The position numbers were made by a program, and so were the translations under genes. Below, one piece after another: positions 27,917 to 36,888 of a stretch of 64,000 nt of DNA. The DNA is taken from contig NZ_LK391969.1 of the NCBI RefSeq assembly GCF_000939975.1, positions 526,581 through 590,580 of the forward strand, in the 5' to 3' direction. How positions within the stretch are numbered: position 1 is the first letter of the stretch; every line of letters starts with the position of its first letter. The notes under the pieces were generated by a model. That model searched no databases, was not told where the DNA came from, and worked only from the letters and a program-made list of their open reading frames with translations. The stretch comes from Pseudomonas saudimassiliensis. Its GTDB lineage: Bacteria; Pseudomonadota; Gammaproteobacteria; Pseudomonadales; Pseudomonadaceae.

Positions 27917-28390
27917 ATGACACCCGCCACCAAAGTGCTCGACAAAGCCAAGGTAGGTTACCAGCTGCATCGCTACGAGCATGATCCGCAGGCCGAGTCC
28001 TACGGCGGCGAAGCTGCGGACAAGCTCGGGCTCGACCCGCGGCAGGTGTTCAAGACGCTGCTGGCCTGTACCGATACCGGCGAGCTGCTGGTGGCGGTGG
28101 TGCCGGTGGTGGGCGTGCTGGACCTGAAACTCCTGGCCAAGGCCGCCGGCACCAAGAAGGTTGCCATGGCCGACCCTGCCGCCGCCCAACGCAGCACCGG
28201 TTACCTGCTGGGCGGCATCAGTCCGCTGGGCCAGAAGAAGCGCCTGCGCACCTTTATCGACAGCAGTGCCCGCGACTGGCCCAACATCTTTGTCAGTGGT
28301 GGGCGCCGCGGTCTGGAAATAGAACTGCAACCACAGGATCTTGCCAGCCAGACCGGTGCCAGATTCGCTGACATCGGCCGGACCGGCTGA
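27917..28390 (+). CDS. ybaK: Cys-tRNA(Pro)/Cys-tRNA(Cys) deacylase YbaK/EbsC
   Basis: 157 residues. Hydrolyses Cys mischarged onto tRNA-Pro by ProRS. Family features are the N-terminal [22 protein letters not shown], the [20 protein letters not shown] helix with its catalytic-pocket Lys, [16 protein letters not shown] and the terminal [18 protein letters not shown]. Length and order match E. coli YbaK. It follows the reductase gene by 8 bp and precedes glpK by 27 bp. Confidence 0.93.
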   Translation: MTPATKVLDKAKVGYQLHRYEHDPQAESYGGEAADKLGLDPRQVFKTLLACTDTGELLVAVVPVVGVLDLKLLAKAAGTKKVAMADPAAAQRSTGYLLGGISPLGQKKRLRTFIDSSARDWPNIFVSGGRRGLEIELQPQDLASQTGARFADIGRTG

Positions 28391-28417
28391 CTACCCTTCG
28401 CTCCCCAGGACACCCCC

Positions 28418-29908
28418 ATGCCGACATACCTTCTCGCCATCGACCAGGGTACAACCAGCAGCCGCGCGATGCTGTTTGATGAACAGTGCCGCCCGGTCAG
28501 TGTGGACCAACAGGAGTTTGCCCAGCATTTCCCTCGAGATGGCTGGGTTGAGCATGATCCGCAGGAAATCTGGCAGAGCGTGCTGACGGTGGTCCGCGGC
28601 GCGCTGGCCAAAGCCAACCTGACGGCGGCGGACGTGCTGGCCATCGGCATTACCAACCAGCGCGAGACCACCGTCGTCTGGGATGCGGCCACCGGTGAGG
28701 CGATCTACCCCGCCATTGTCTGGCAGGATCGCCGTACCGCGGCGTTCTGTGATCAATTGCAGGGCGCCGGCCATGAGCCCATGATCAATCAACGCACTGG
28801 TCTGCTGATCGACCCCTACTTTTCCGCCACCAAGCTGCGCTGGATTCTGGATAACGTCGACGGCGCCCGGCAACGGGCCGAGCGGGGCGAGCTGCGTTTC
28901 GGCACCATTGACAGCTTCCTGCTCTGGCGGCTGACCGGAGGCCAGGTGCACCGCACCGATGCGACCAACGCGTCACGTACCATGCTGTTCAATATCCACC
29001 AGCAGGCGTGGGACGCGGAACTGCTGCAGTTGCTGGACATACCGCCTAGCCTTTTGCCCGAGGTACTGGATAACGCGGCGGAGTTCGGCCATACCGACCC
29101 CGGCCTGTTCGGCGCCAGCTTGCCGATCGCCGCCATGGCAGGAGATCAGCAGGCGGCCCTGGTCGGCCAGGCGTGCTTTGCCCCCGGCAGCGTCAAGAGC
29201 ACCTACGGCACCGGCTGCTTCATGGTGATGAATACCGGCGACCGACCGGTGGCCTCCTCCCATCGTTTGCTCACCACCGTCGGCTACCGGCTTGGCGGGC
29301 GTACCACCTATGCGCTGGAGGGCAGCATCTTCGTTGCCGGGGCAGCTATCCAGTGGCTGCGCGATGGCCTGAAACTGATCCGGCATGCGGACGAGACCGA
29401 GGCCCTGGCCGAACAGGTGGGTGACCAGAGCGGGGTCTACCTGGTGCCGGCCTTCACCGGTCTGGGCGCGCCCTACTGGGACCCGCAGGCGCGGGGCGCC
29501 ATCTTTGGCCTGACGCGGGATACCGGTATCGCGGAAATCGTTACCGCCGGCCTGCAATCGGTGTGTTTCCAGACCCGCGACCTGCTGGAGGCAATGACCG
29601 CCGACGGGGCCATTGCCACCTCGGCATTACGGGTCGATGGCGGCATGGTGGTGAATAACTGGATGGTCCAGGCGCTGGCCAATACGCTGGGCGTCCCGGT
29701 GGACCGCCCGCAGGTGACGGAGACCACCGCGCTGGGTGTCGCCTGCCTGGCGGGGCTGCAGCAGGGACTTTTCCCCAGCTTGGAGGCGATCGCCGCGCGC
29801 TGGGACTGCGGGCGGAGTTTCCAGCCAGCGATGCCGGAGGAGCGTCGCGAAGAGCTCTACAGCGGCTGGCTGGATGCGGTCAGTCGGATCAGGAATCAGC
29901 ACCCTTGA
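28418..29908 (+). CDS. glpK: Glycerol kinase
   Basis: 496 residues. Phosphorylates glycerol to sn-glycerol 3-phosphate. FGGY-family landmarks: the phosphate loop [11 protein letters not shown] at the N-terminus, [18 protein letters not shown], the ADP-site KSTYGTGCF segment, and [12 protein letters not shown] followed by [12 protein letters not shown]. Normal length. Unusually for Pseudomonas it is not beside glpF, glpR or glpD. Its 3' end overlaps the minus-strand AI-2E permease gene by 20 bp. Confidence 0.95.
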   Translation: MPTYLLAIDQGTTSSRAMLFDEQCRPVSVDQQEFAQHFPRDGWVEHDPQEIWQSVLTVVRGALAKANLTAADVLAIGITNQRETTVVWDAATGEAIYPAIVWQDRRTAAFCDQLQGAGHEPMINQRTGLLIDPYFSATKLRWILDNVDGARQRAERGELRFGTIDSFLLWRLTGGQVHRTDATNASRTMLFNIHQQAWDAELLQLLDIPPSLLPEVLDNAAEFGHTDPGLFGASLPIAAMAGDQQAALVGQACFAPGSVKSTYGTGCFMVMNTGDRPVASSHRLLTTVGYRLGGRTTYALEGSIFVAGAAIQWLRDGLKLIRHADETEALAEQVGDQSGVYLVPAFTGLGAPYWDPQARGAIFGLTRDTGIAEIVTAGLQSVCFQTRDLLEAMTADGAIATSALRVDGGMVVNNWMVQALANTLGVPVDRPQVTETTALGVACLAGLQQGLFPSLEAIAARWDCGRSFQPAMPEERREELYSGWLDAVSRIRNQHP

Positions 29909-31049
29909 CCGGCACATCCTGAGAAGGGATGGCGGCGCCGGCCAGCATCACGTCCTCGGCGTCGACGTCCAGCTCCTCGGTTGGCACTGCGACTACTTCC
30001 TGCTCCTCCCGCGCCTCGGCATACAGGCTCCAGGCGGCGACAAACAGTGCCGCGATCAGCGGACCAATGACAAAGCCGTTAAGGCCGAACAACGCCAGCC
30101 CGCCCAGGGTGGAAATCAACACTACGTAGTCGGGCAGCTTGGTGTCCTTGCCGACCAGGATCGGGCGCAGCACGTTATCCGCCAGCCCGATCACTACCGC
30201 GCCGAAAGCGGTCAGCACAGCCGCCTGCCAAAGGGCACCGGTGGCCATGAAATAAATCGCCACCGGGCCCCATATCAGGCCGGCACCCACCGCCGGCAGC
30301 AGCGACAACACCGCCATCAGCACGCCCCACAGCAGCGCGCCCTGGAGCCCCAGCGCCCAGAAGATGAAGCCACCCAGCGCGCCCTGTACCACTGCCACGG
30401 CAATGTTGCCCTTGACGGTCGCCTTGATCACCGTGGTGAATTTGCTGATCAGATGCTGCTTGTAGCCTTCGCTGAGCGGAATGGCGCGGCGGATCTTCGA
30501 GGCCACCTGTCGACCATCACGCAACAGGAAGAACAGCAGATACAGCATGATGGCGAAGCTGACCAGGAACTGGAAGGTGTTCTGGCCGATGCTGAATGCC
30601 TTGGTCGCCAGGAACTGGCTACCACTCATGGCGAGCTGGGATACCCGCTCCTGCACGCTGGAAATATCGGTCAGGCCGAAGCGCGCCAGCAGGTCCTGGG
30701 CAAAGCTGGGCAAGGCGTTGATCACCTGCTGCAGGTAGTCACCGAAGTCGAGCGTGCCGGCGTCCATGCGCTGGTAGATCGCCGCGCCTTCCTGGACCAG
30801 GGCTCCGGCCAGCAGGCTGACCGGCAGAATGACCATCAGCAGGATGATGGTCAGGGTGATCAGCGCTGCCAGCCCCCGCCGCTGGCTGAGCCGCGCCTCG
30901 AAGCGACGCTGCATGGGCTGGAAGATCACCGCAAGGATGGTCCCCCAGAATACCGCTCCATAGAAGGGCAGCAACAACCAGACGAAGGCTACCGACACCA
31001 GCGCCAGCAGCAGGATAAATCCCTTGTTTTCCAAATTCTCGTTGAGCAT
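29889..31049 (-). CDS. AI-2E family transporter (PerM-like)
   Basis: 386 residues from ATG 31049 ([18 protein letters not shown]); an upstream TTG (31076) would add nine residues. Six to eight hydrophobic segments flank a central soluble stretch. The family signature region [20 protein letters not shown]...[13 protein letters not shown] is near residue 280. Members export AI-2 or act as Na+/H+ antiporters; which applies is unknown. The acidic C-terminal tail ([19 protein letters not shown]) is longer than in many relatives. Convergent overlap with glpK. Confidence 0.85.
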   Translation of the reverse strand: MLNENLENKGFILLLALVSVAFVWLLLPFYGAVFWGTILAVIFQPMQRRFEARLSQRRGLAALITLTIILLMVILPVSLLAGALVQEGAAIYQRMDAGTLDFGDYLQQVINALPSFAQDLLARFGLTDISSVQERVSQLAMSGSQFLATKAFSIGQNTFQFLVSFAIMLYLLFFLLRDGRQVASKIRRAIPLSEGYKQHLISKFTTVIKATVKGNIAVAVVQGALGGFIFWALGLQGALLWGVLMAVLSLLPAVGAGLIWGPVAIYFMATGALWQAAVLTAFGAVVIGLADNVLRPILVGKDTKLPDYVVLISTLGGLALFGLNGFVIGPLIAALFVAAWSLYAEAREEQEVVAVPTEELDVDAEDVMLAGAAIPSQDVPVKGADS

Positions 31050-31231
31050 GGCCGGCCTGAGGGCTCCTGATTCCAAGTTAACCCGAAGAATACCAGCGGC
31101 AATGCTTTGCAGATAGCGTAGCGCCGCCGAATTTCATATGACCATGTTGCGAGGCGAATTTGCTCAAACCCTTTGCCGGCAGTGCTGTCCTAAGGAATGA
31201 GTGATATTTCATTGGCAACCGGAGATTCACC

Positions 31232-31519
31232 ATGAAAACCCTGGCCCTGATATTTACCACCGCCCTCGTCGCCAGTCCGCTGGCCTTCGCCGAGGACGTA
31301 ACCTGCACCTCCAACATGCAGGAGCTGGCCCGCTACTCCTCTGCCCCGCTGGATCAGCTCACCGAAGAAGGCCGCCAACAGGTAGAGGACCATATCCGCC
31401 TGGCCGGCGAAGCCCAGACCGAGGGCGATGAGGAAGGCTGCATCGTGCACTCCAGCAAGGCGCTGCAGGAAATCAACAGTATTGGCAGGGAAGACGGTTC
31501 TGGGGATGACAACAGCTGA
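31232..31519 (+). CDS. Small secreted two-cysteine protein, unknown function
   Basis: 95 residues with a clean signal peptide (MKTLALIFTTALVASPLAFA, cut before EDVTCT). The mature protein is very acidic and helical with two Cys (VTCTSNM and EEGCIVHSSKALQEI) about 46 residues apart and a disordered acidic tail. A GGAG-like site precedes the ATG. It matches the protein at 5892-6179 in size, the V-x-C-T start and the G-x-C...AL-x-EI-like end, so the two may be distant paralogues. Its 3' end runs into the shared terminator at 31543-31574. Confidence 0.7.
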   Translation: MKTLALIFTTALVASPLAFAEDVTCTSNMQELARYSSAPLDQLTEEGRQQVEDHIRLAGEAQTEGDEEGCIVHSSKALQEINSIGREDGSGDDNS

Positions 31520-31542
31520 CCGAAACCGGGGAGTTGAAACGA

Positions 31543-31574
31543 GAAAGCCCCGATTCGTGGGAATCAGGGCTTTC
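31543..31574. terminator. Bidirectional intrinsic terminator
   Basis: GAAAGCCC-C-GATTC (31543-31556) pairs with GAATC-A-GGGCTTTC (31561-31574) around GTGG, with one internal mismatch. T-rich or A-rich flanks lie on both sides. It separates the plus-strand secreted-protein gene from the minus-strand tRNA-Pro and can stop transcription from both. Confidence 0.8.
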
Positions 31575-31579
31575 GGTAT

Positions 31580-31656
31580 TGGTCGGAGCGACTGGAATCG
31601 AACCAGCGACCTTCTCGTCCCGAACGAGACGCGCTACCAGGCTGCGCTACGCTCCG
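31580..31656 (-). tRNA. tRNA-Pro (anticodon CGG)
   Basis: A 77-nt cloverleaf on the minus strand: acceptor CGGAGCG/CGCTCCG, D-arm with GTAGCGCAGCCTGGTAGC, anticodon stem TCTCG/CGAGA around loop TTCGGGA (anticodon CGG, decoding CCG), T-arm GGTTCGATTCC, discriminator A and an encoded CCA. Its acceptor begins C-G as in bacterial tRNA-Pro. Confidence 0.95.
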
Positions 31657-31671
31657 TGTTTGTGAGGCGGC

Positions 31672-31699
31672 ATTTTACCTAAACGTCGTTTTTGCACAA
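31672..31699 (-). promoter_or_regulatory. tRNA-Pro promoter
   Basis: On the minus strand TTGTGC (31694-31699), 16-bp spacer, TAAAAT (31672-31677). The start point would fall about 8-10 nt before the mature tRNA 5' end at 31656, a short leader removed by RNase P. Confidence 0.6.
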
Positions 31700-31790
31700 G
31701 GGGGTTTGCAGAAAATCTTTTGCCATCCGGTGTTTAGCACACTTTTGGCCATCCCCTGTCCTGGCGTTTAGCCGCCCCCCGGGAAACAAA

Positions 31791-31823
31791 AAATCCCGCC
31801 GCGGCCAGACCGGGCGGGATTTT
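31791..31823 (-). terminator. grxD intrinsic terminator
   Basis: AAATCCCGCC (31791-31800) and GGCGGGATTT (31813-31822) form a 10-bp perfect stem. In the minus direction it is followed by a T-tract (TTTTTTGTTT), a classical intrinsic terminator 17 bp past the grxD stop codon. Confidence 0.85.
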
Positions 31824-31839
31824 GCTGCAGCGCTGCAGA

Positions 31840-32157
31840 TTACTCAGCGACAGCCGCTGTGATCATCGTCTGCAGCTCACCGGAGTCGAACAGCTCCTGG
31901 ATGATGTCGCTACCACCGACCAGCTCGCCATTGATCCACAGTTGCGGGAAGGTCGGCCAGTTGGCGTACTTGGGCAGCTCTGCGCGGATGTCGGGGTTCT
32001 GCAGGATATCCACATAGGCAAACTTCTGGCCGCAGCTCATCAGCGCTTGTACTGCGCGAGCGGAGAAGCCGCACTGCGGGGCATTCGGCGCGCCCTTCAT
32101 ATAGATGAGAACCGGGTGGCTGGAGATCTGCTCTTTGATGGTGTCGATGGTGCTCAT
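31840..32157 (-). CDS. grxD: Monothiol glutaredoxin Grx4
   Basis: 105 residues from ATG 32157 (MSTIDTIKEQIS); the frame extends 12 codons upstream without family similarity. The active site is the monothiol CGFS (QCGFSARAV), followed by WPTFPQLWINGELVGGSDII, which provides the glutathione-binding TVP-like and GG motifs. Grx4 proteins bind [2Fe-2S] clusters with glutathione, often with BolA, and take part in iron-sulfur trafficking. Divergent from argF. Confidence 0.95.
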   Translation of the reverse strand: MSTIDTIKEQISSHPVLIYMKGAPNAPQCGFSARAVQALMSCGQKFAYVDILQNPDIRAELPKYANWPTFPQLWINGELVGGSDIIQELFDSGELQTMITAAVAE

Positions 32158-32245
32158 GGGAGTCCTCAATGGCGTTGCCCTAAATGCGGCCATTGTACCG
32201 CAAAGTACCTGCTCTTGCCGAGGAACAAGGTAAGCAGCCGGGGCA

Positions 32246-32274
32246 TTTGCGTTATACGGGATTTTCCCTATAAG
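32246..32274 (+). promoter_or_regulatory. argF promoter
   Basis: TTTGCG (32246-32251), 17-bp spacer, TATAAG (32269-32274) gives a sigma-70-like promoter leading to a leader of about 100 nt before argF. I see no confident ArgR box. Confidence 0.4.
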
Positions 32275-32381
32275 ATCCCCGCTTCTCTCTTTTTCGCGTA
32301 TGGCTTGTACCGGGCCGTCAGGCCACGGTAAGGGCCACTGTTTCCGGTCGACAGCTGACCGATGTAACCAGGTAGCACAAC

Positions 32382-33287
32382 ATGACTGTACGGCATTTTC
32401 TTTCGTTGATGGACTGTACCCCGGCAGAACTGGCTGGACTGCTGAAACGCGGTATCGAGCTCAAGTCACTGCACCGCCAGGGCGTCGTCTACGAGCCGTT
32501 GAAGAACCGTGTGTTGGGCATGATCTTCGAAAAGGCCTCCACCCGTACCCGGGTATCCTTCGAGGCGGGCATGATCCAACTGGGTGGCCAGGCCATCTTC
32601 CTGTCGCCCCGTGACACCCAACTGGGCCGCGGCGAGCCGATCGAGGACAGCGCCCGGGTGTTGTCGCGCATGTGCGACGCGGTGATGATCCGCACCTTCG
32701 CCCACAGCACCCTGGACACCTTCGCAGCCCATTCCCAGGTGCCGGTCATCAACGGCCTGAGCGACGACCTGCACCCCTGCCAGCTGCTGGCAGACATGCA
32801 GACCTTCCTCGAGCACCGCGGCAACATCAAGGACAAAGTGGTGGCCTGGATCGGCGACGGTAACAACATGTGCAACAGTTACATCCAGGCGGCCATGCAG
32901 TTCGACTTCCAGCTGCGCATCGCCTGCCCCGAGGGCTATGAGCCGGACCAGGCCTTCCTCGACGCCGCCGGCGATCGGGTGACCGTGCTGCGCGATCCGC
33001 AGGAAGCCGTGGCCGGTGCCCACCTGGTAAATACCGATGTATGGGCTTCCATGGGCCAGGAAGAGGAAGCCCAGCAGCGGCTGCAGATCTTTGCGCCCTA
33101 CCAGGTGACGCCCGCCCTGCTCGACCGGGCCGACGAATCAGTGATCTTCATGCATTGCCTGCCGGCCCACCGGGGCGAGGAAGTGTCCGCCGCGCTGATG
33201 GACGATCCGCGCAGCGTAGTCTGGGATCAGGCGGAAAACCGCCTGCACGCCCAGAAAGCCCTGGTTGAATTCCTGCTCATCGAGTAA
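32382..33287 (+). CDS. argF: Ornithine carbamoyltransferase, anabolic
   Basis: 301 residues. Forms citrulline from ornithine and carbamoyl phosphate in arginine synthesis, normally as a cytosolic trimer. Conserved elements: the carbamoyl-phosphate motif STRTR (in [11 protein letters not shown]), HPCQLLAD, the ornithine loop and [10 protein letters not shown]. The short length and the [17 protein letters not shown] start are those of the Pseudomonas anabolic enzyme rather than catabolic ArcB. The ABC ATPase gene begins 10 bp downstream, an arrangement I associate with argF in P. aeruginosa too. Confidence 0.95.
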   Translation: MTVRHFLSLMDCTPAELAGLLKRGIELKSLHRQGVVYEPLKNRVLGMIFEKASTRTRVSFEAGMIQLGGQAIFLSPRDTQLGRGEPIEDSARVLSRMCDAVMIRTFAHSTLDTFAAHSQVPVINGLSDDLHPCQLLADMQTFLEHRGNIKDKVVAWIGDGNNMCNSYIQAAMQFDFQLRIACPEGYEPDQAFLDAAGDRVTVLRDPQEAVAGAHLVNTDVWASMGQEEEAQQRLQIFAPYQVTPALLDRADESVIFMHCLPAHRGEEVSAALMDDPRSVVWDQAENRLHAQKALVEFLLIE

Positions 33288-33297
33288 CGGTGCCCCC

Positions 33298-34404
33298 ATG
33301 TCCGAGATCGTGCTGGAGCTGAATAATCTTGCCTGTGGCTATGCCGGGCACAAGGTGGTGGAAGACCTGAGCATCCACCTGCGCGCCGGCGATATCGGCT
33401 GCCTGCTCGGCCCCTCTGGCTGCGGCAAGACCACCACGCTGCGCAGCATCGCGGGTTTCGAGTCGGTCAGCGCCGGGGAAATCCGCCTGGATGGGCAGGT
33501 GATATCCAGCCCCACCCGCAGTGTGCCGCCGGAGCAACGGCGAATCGGCATGGTGTTCCAGGACTATGCGCTGTTTCCCCATCTGACGGTCGCGCAGAAC
33601 GTCGCCTTCGGTATCAACAAACATCCGAATCGCCAGCGGATCGTTGCCGAGCTGCTGGAGCTGGTGAATCTAGGCAAGCTGGGCCAGCGCTACCCCCACG
33701 AGCTGTCTGGCGGCCAGCAGCAGCGCGTGGCCCTGGCCCGGGCACTGGCGCCGGAACCCCGGTTGCTGCTGCTGGACGAACCCTTCTCCAATCTCGACGG
33801 CGAGCTGCGCCGACGACTATCGGGCGAGGTGCGCGATATTCTCAAGGCCCGCGGCATCAGCGCCATGCTGGTCACCCACGACCAGAGCGAGGCGTTTGCT
33901 GTCTGCGATCAGGTCGGTGTGCTGCGTGAAGGGCACCTGCAACAGTGGGATACGCCTTACAACCTCTACCACGAGCCGGCCACCCCCTTCGTGGCCAGCT
34001 TTATCGGCCAGGGCTATTTCATTCGCGGGCAGTTGCTGACGCCGGATACGGTGCAGACTGAGCTGGGCGTTATCCGCGGCAACCGCGCCTATCAACTGCC
34101 CACTGGCAGCGCCGTCGATGTGCTGCTGCGCCCGGATGACATCGTTGGCCGGGACGACAGCGCGCTGACGGCCACTATTACCGGCAAGGTGTTTCTCGGT
34201 GCCAGCACCCTGTACCGGCTGGAGCTGCCGACCGGCAGCGTGCTGGAGGCGATCTTTCCCAGTCACGATGATCACCCGCTGGGCGAAGTGTTGGGGATAG
34301 AGGTGTCAGCCGATCACCTGGTGGTGTTCGCTGCCCAGGGCAGCGTCAATGTCAGCGCGCAACTGCCGCTGGAGCAGGTTATCGCCGCCGGCGCCTCGGC
34401 CTGA
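33298..34404 (+). CDS. ABC transporter ATP-binding protein (FbpC/ferric-type)
   Basis: 368 residues from ATG 33298, chosen because the earlier in-frame start lies inside argF. Nucleotide-binding domain with Walker A GPSGCGKTT, Q-loop VFQDYALFPHLT, signature LSGGQQQRVALARAL, Walker B LLLLDEPFSNLD and H-loop VTHDQ, then a TOBE-type domain (about 240-350). This is the architecture of importer ATPases for Fe3+, spermidine or sulfate; the ferric type is the best guess. No permease or binding-protein gene is adjacent, so its partners lie elsewhere. Confidence 0.88.
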   Translation: MSEIVLELNNLACGYAGHKVVEDLSIHLRAGDIGCLLGPSGCGKTTTLRSIAGFESVSAGEIRLDGQVISSPTRSVPPEQRRIGMVFQDYALFPHLTVAQNVAFGINKHPNRQRIVAELLELVNLGKLGQRYPHELSGGQQQRVALARALAPEPRLLLLDEPFSNLDGELRRRLSGEVRDILKARGISAMLVTHDQSEAFAVCDQVGVLREGHLQQWDTPYNLYHEPATPFVASFIGQGYFIRGQLLTPDTVQTELGVIRGNRAYQLPTGSAVDVLLRPDDIVGRDDSALTATITGKVFLGASTLYRLELPTGSVLEAIFPSHDDHPLGEVLGIEVSADHLVVFAAQGSVNVSAQLPLEQVIAAGASA

Positions 34405-34488
34405 ACCGCTCCGGCCCGCTCCCCGACTTGGCAAGAGCCCGGCGGGTCCGGATAATGGCGCCTTTCCAATCAGTCTGATGAGTCACCC

Positions 34489-34968
34489 ATGCAGATCGCA
34501 AAGAATACGGTAGTCGAGTTCCACTACACCCTGTCCGACGCCAACGGCGAAATCGAAAGCTCCCGCAAGCATGAACCCGTGCTGTACCTGCATGGCCAGC
34601 CCGGTCTGCTGGAAGGCCTGGTCAACGCTCTGGAAGGACGTGAAGCCGGTGATGTCTTCACTGTCGAGCTGCCGGTCGACCAGGCCTACGGCCCGCGCCG
34701 TGACAACGCGACCCAGAAGGTACAGGTCAAGCATCTGCAGGGCGCCAAGAAGTGGAAGCCGGGCATGCTGGCGGTTATCCAGACCGAACAGGGGCCGCGC
34801 CAGGTAACCGTGGTCAAGGTAGGTCTGTCCCAGGCTGAAGTGGATGCCAACCACCCGCTGGCTGGTCGCGATCTGACCTTCGATGTCGAGATCCTGTCGG
34901 TCCGCGAAGCCACTGCCGATGAGCTGGCCCATGGTCACGCCCATGGCGTTGGCGGCCATCAGCACTGA
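34489..34968 (+). CDS. slyD: FKBP-type peptidyl-prolyl isomerase SlyD
   Basis: 159 residues: FKBP catalytic domain interrupted by the insert-in-flap chaperone domain (about 65-130), then a short His-rich tail (AHGHAHGVGGHQH) that binds Ni2+ or other metals. The tail is much shorter than in E. coli SlyD and has no Cys. It folds proline-limited proteins in the cytosol and helps hydrogenase or nickel handling where present. Monocistronic. Confidence 0.93.
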   Translation: MQIAKNTVVEFHYTLSDANGEIESSRKHEPVLYLHGQPGLLEGLVNALEGREAGDVFTVELPVDQAYGPRRDNATQKVQVKHLQGAKKWKPGMLAVIQTEQGPRQVTVVKVGLSQAEVDANHPLAGRDLTFDVEILSVREATADELAHGHAHGVGGHQH

Positions 34969-35113
34969 GACGCGGTAGTCTCGTTACCCGGACCTGAGTC
35001 CGGAGCCGGAACTCCAGGCCCTACGTTAAGGCGCAGCGGCCTGGGAAAAAGCAGCCAAGCAATGTTGACACAAATAGTGTATTATGGTTGTTTTTTCCGC
35101 CACGAGGTCCGAC

Positions 35114-35326
35114 ATGTCTGCTAAACCCGCCGTCAAAACTGCGCCTAAAACCCAGCCCGCCAAGCGTAAAGCCGAAGCTGCCGTTGCCACCAGCGAATCG
35201 ATCGATAACCAGATTGCGGCCTTTCTCGCTTCCGGCGGCGAGATCCAGAGCATTCCCAGCGGTACCAGCGGCCAGACCTATGGCAAGCCCGCCAGCAAGA
35301 CCGCAGCCAAGCCACAGAAAGCCTGA
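35114..35326 (+). CDS. Small basic Lys/Ala-rich protein, unknown function
   Basis: 70 residues from ATG 35114, with GAGGT about 8 bp upstream. A disordered Lys/Ala/Pro-rich N-terminus (about 1-28) leads to a conserved-looking core SIDNQIAAFLASGGEIQSIPSG, then SGQTYGKP and a basic tail. I believe similar small proteins occur across Pseudomonas but know no function. The basic low-complexity flanks suggest nucleic-acid or ribosome association (inference). Confidence 0.65.
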   Translation: MSAKPAVKTAPKTQPAKRKAEAAVATSESIDNQIAAFLASGGEIQSIPSGTSGQTYGKPASKTAAKPQKA

Positions 35327-35347
35327 TTCGCAGTGCTGTCCGCCGAC

Positions 35348-35839
35348 TTACCGACGGTTGTTGCCCAGTAACTCAAGATCCTCGCTATACAGCGAGGTGA
35401 GCAACGCAGTGCCGTCCGCGGCGACCCGGAACCCACCCCATCGCGCCTGCTCGTAGCGCGCCGCATGACCTTCCTGAAAGAAGAAACCATTAGGCCCCAG
35501 GCTAGCCCCACGCGTGCCCGGTCGAATGCGCATGGATACCTGACCCGGTGCCCCGGATGGTGCCTGGCCGGTGCCAGCAAAAGTCGCCCGCGCACCCCCG
35601 CCCAGGTGCAGATGGGCGTAGGCGGGCCACTTGCCGTTCTCGGTTTGCAGATGATCATCCACCGCAAAACGCAGCGCCATGTAATCGCCCTGCATCAAGG
35701 AACGTGGGTCCACCGGAGCCAACCGCAGCAGCACCAGTTCCCCCTCGCGCAGCGTGCGCTCATGCCCCAGAACGGCATAGCTGGCCACTATCACAGTCAG
35801 CAGCCAGGCGCCGATGACGCCCAGGGAATATTTGCTCAT
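35348..35839 (-). CDS. GDYXXLXY domain-containing protein
   Basis: 163 residues: one N-terminal membrane anchor (VIGAWLLTVIVASYAVLG), then a soluble domain with the naming motif GDYMALRF (a variant of GDYxxLxY) and a beta-rich remainder. The family is encoded with DUF2157 and DUF4401 membrane proteins, as here. It overlaps the DUF4401 gene by 4 bp (ATGA at 35836-35839). Function unknown; probably the periplasmic subunit of a membrane complex. Confidence 0.85.
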   Translation of the reverse strand: MSKYSLGVIGAWLLTVIVASYAVLGHERTLREGELVLLRLAPVDPRSLMQGDYMALRFAVDDHLQTENGKWPAYAHLHLGGGARATFAGTGQAPSGAPGQVSMRIRPGTRGASLGPNGFFFQEGHAARYEQARWGGFRVAADGTALLTSLYSEDLELLGNNRR

Positions 35840-36888
35840 TGCGCCCTCCGCAGCGGCACCACGACGAATTGGCGGACCGCTAGCAGCAGTACCCCACCAG
35901 TTGCCAAGAGCACCGACTTGACCAGCAAAGTGATATGCAAACTGTAGTACAGGTCACCCAGATAAAAGGCCACCCCCACCCCAACCAGCACGCACCACAG
36001 CCGGTCACAGGCATGGAAAACCGCCAGCCAAAGGGCTGCGGCGATCAGCAACCCAGGTGCCAAGCTGCCCAGAGCCGCTGCAGCCAGCGCGCCGAGCAGG
36101 CACTCCAGTCGCCGCCGCATAACCATGCTGCGGCTCAGCCAGACCGCCGTGACCAGCAATAACGATGCTGAGCCAAGGGGATACAACCAAGCCAGCTCGC
36201 TTCTTGTCGAACGGATACCGCCCCAGACAATACCGGCAGCCGAAGGCTCGGTGAGCGCGCCAAGAATCAGCGCTACCAGGGTGGTAGCGCCTGCCAGTGC
36301 CCGGATGATCGGCGCCCTGCCCCCACCCGCCCAGCGACTGCGCGCCAGCCAGAGCCGGACGGCCAGCGCGGGCAGCAGGACCGCATACAGCGACAGCATT
36401 GCGCGTGACTCAACCAGCCACACCAGCGCGACCATGGCTACCAGGGCGCAGAGAAAACGATGCGCGCTGCCGGCCCGCATCAACAGCATGGCGGAGGCTA
36501 CCAGTAATGCGACCAGGGCCGGCGGCCGCACACCCTCGGGGTCCAGCGGCTGCAGCTCGCTCATGAAAAAGACCAGCAGGCCCTGCCCGAACAGGGACAA
36601 GGCCAGTCCCAATTGGGCGGCGAAATCTCCCGCGCTGCGCAATAACCGGACCGCCGCTAACAGCAGCACCGTCGCCACCAACAGATTCAACAGCGGCAGG
36701 TCGCCCAGATTGGTCATGGCCCAGGCCGCCCACAGCAGCAAAGCGGCAAACCAGGCAGCGAACCCCGCCATGGCGACCACGTACCAGGGTGGTTCCTGCC
36801 CCGTCTCGGCCAACAGGGCCTGGTCAGCGGGCACTATGCGGCGCTGCCGCAACTCGTCCAGCAATAGCTGCTGCTCCGACCTGTTCAT
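35836..36888 (-). CDS. DUF4401 multi-pass membrane protein
   Basis: 350 residues from ATG 36888 (MNRSEQQLLLDELRQR); the frame is open further upstream only because it shadows the DUF2157 gene. A short cytosolic N-terminus is followed by about ten to twelve closely packed hydrophobic helices. It overlaps DUF2157 by 4 bp and the GDYXXLXY gene by 4 bp. There are no catalytic motifs I recognise. Confidence 0.85.
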   Translation of the reverse strand: MNRSEQQLLLDELRQRRIVPADQALLAETGQEPPWYVVAMAGFAAWFAALLLWAAWAMTNLGDLPLLNLLVATVLLLAAVRLLRSAGDFAAQLGLALSLFGQGLLVFFMSELQPLDPEGVRPPALVALLVASAMLLMRAGSAHRFLCALVAMVALVWLVESRAMLSLYAVLLPALAVRLWLARSRWAGGGRAPIIRALAGATTLVALILGALTEPSAAGIVWGGIRSTRSELAWLYPLGSASLLLVTAVWLSRSMVMRRRLECLLGALAAAALGSLAPGLLIAAALWLAVFHACDRLWCVLVGVGVAFYLGDLYYSLHITLLVKSVLLATGGVLLLAVRQFVVVPLRRAQ

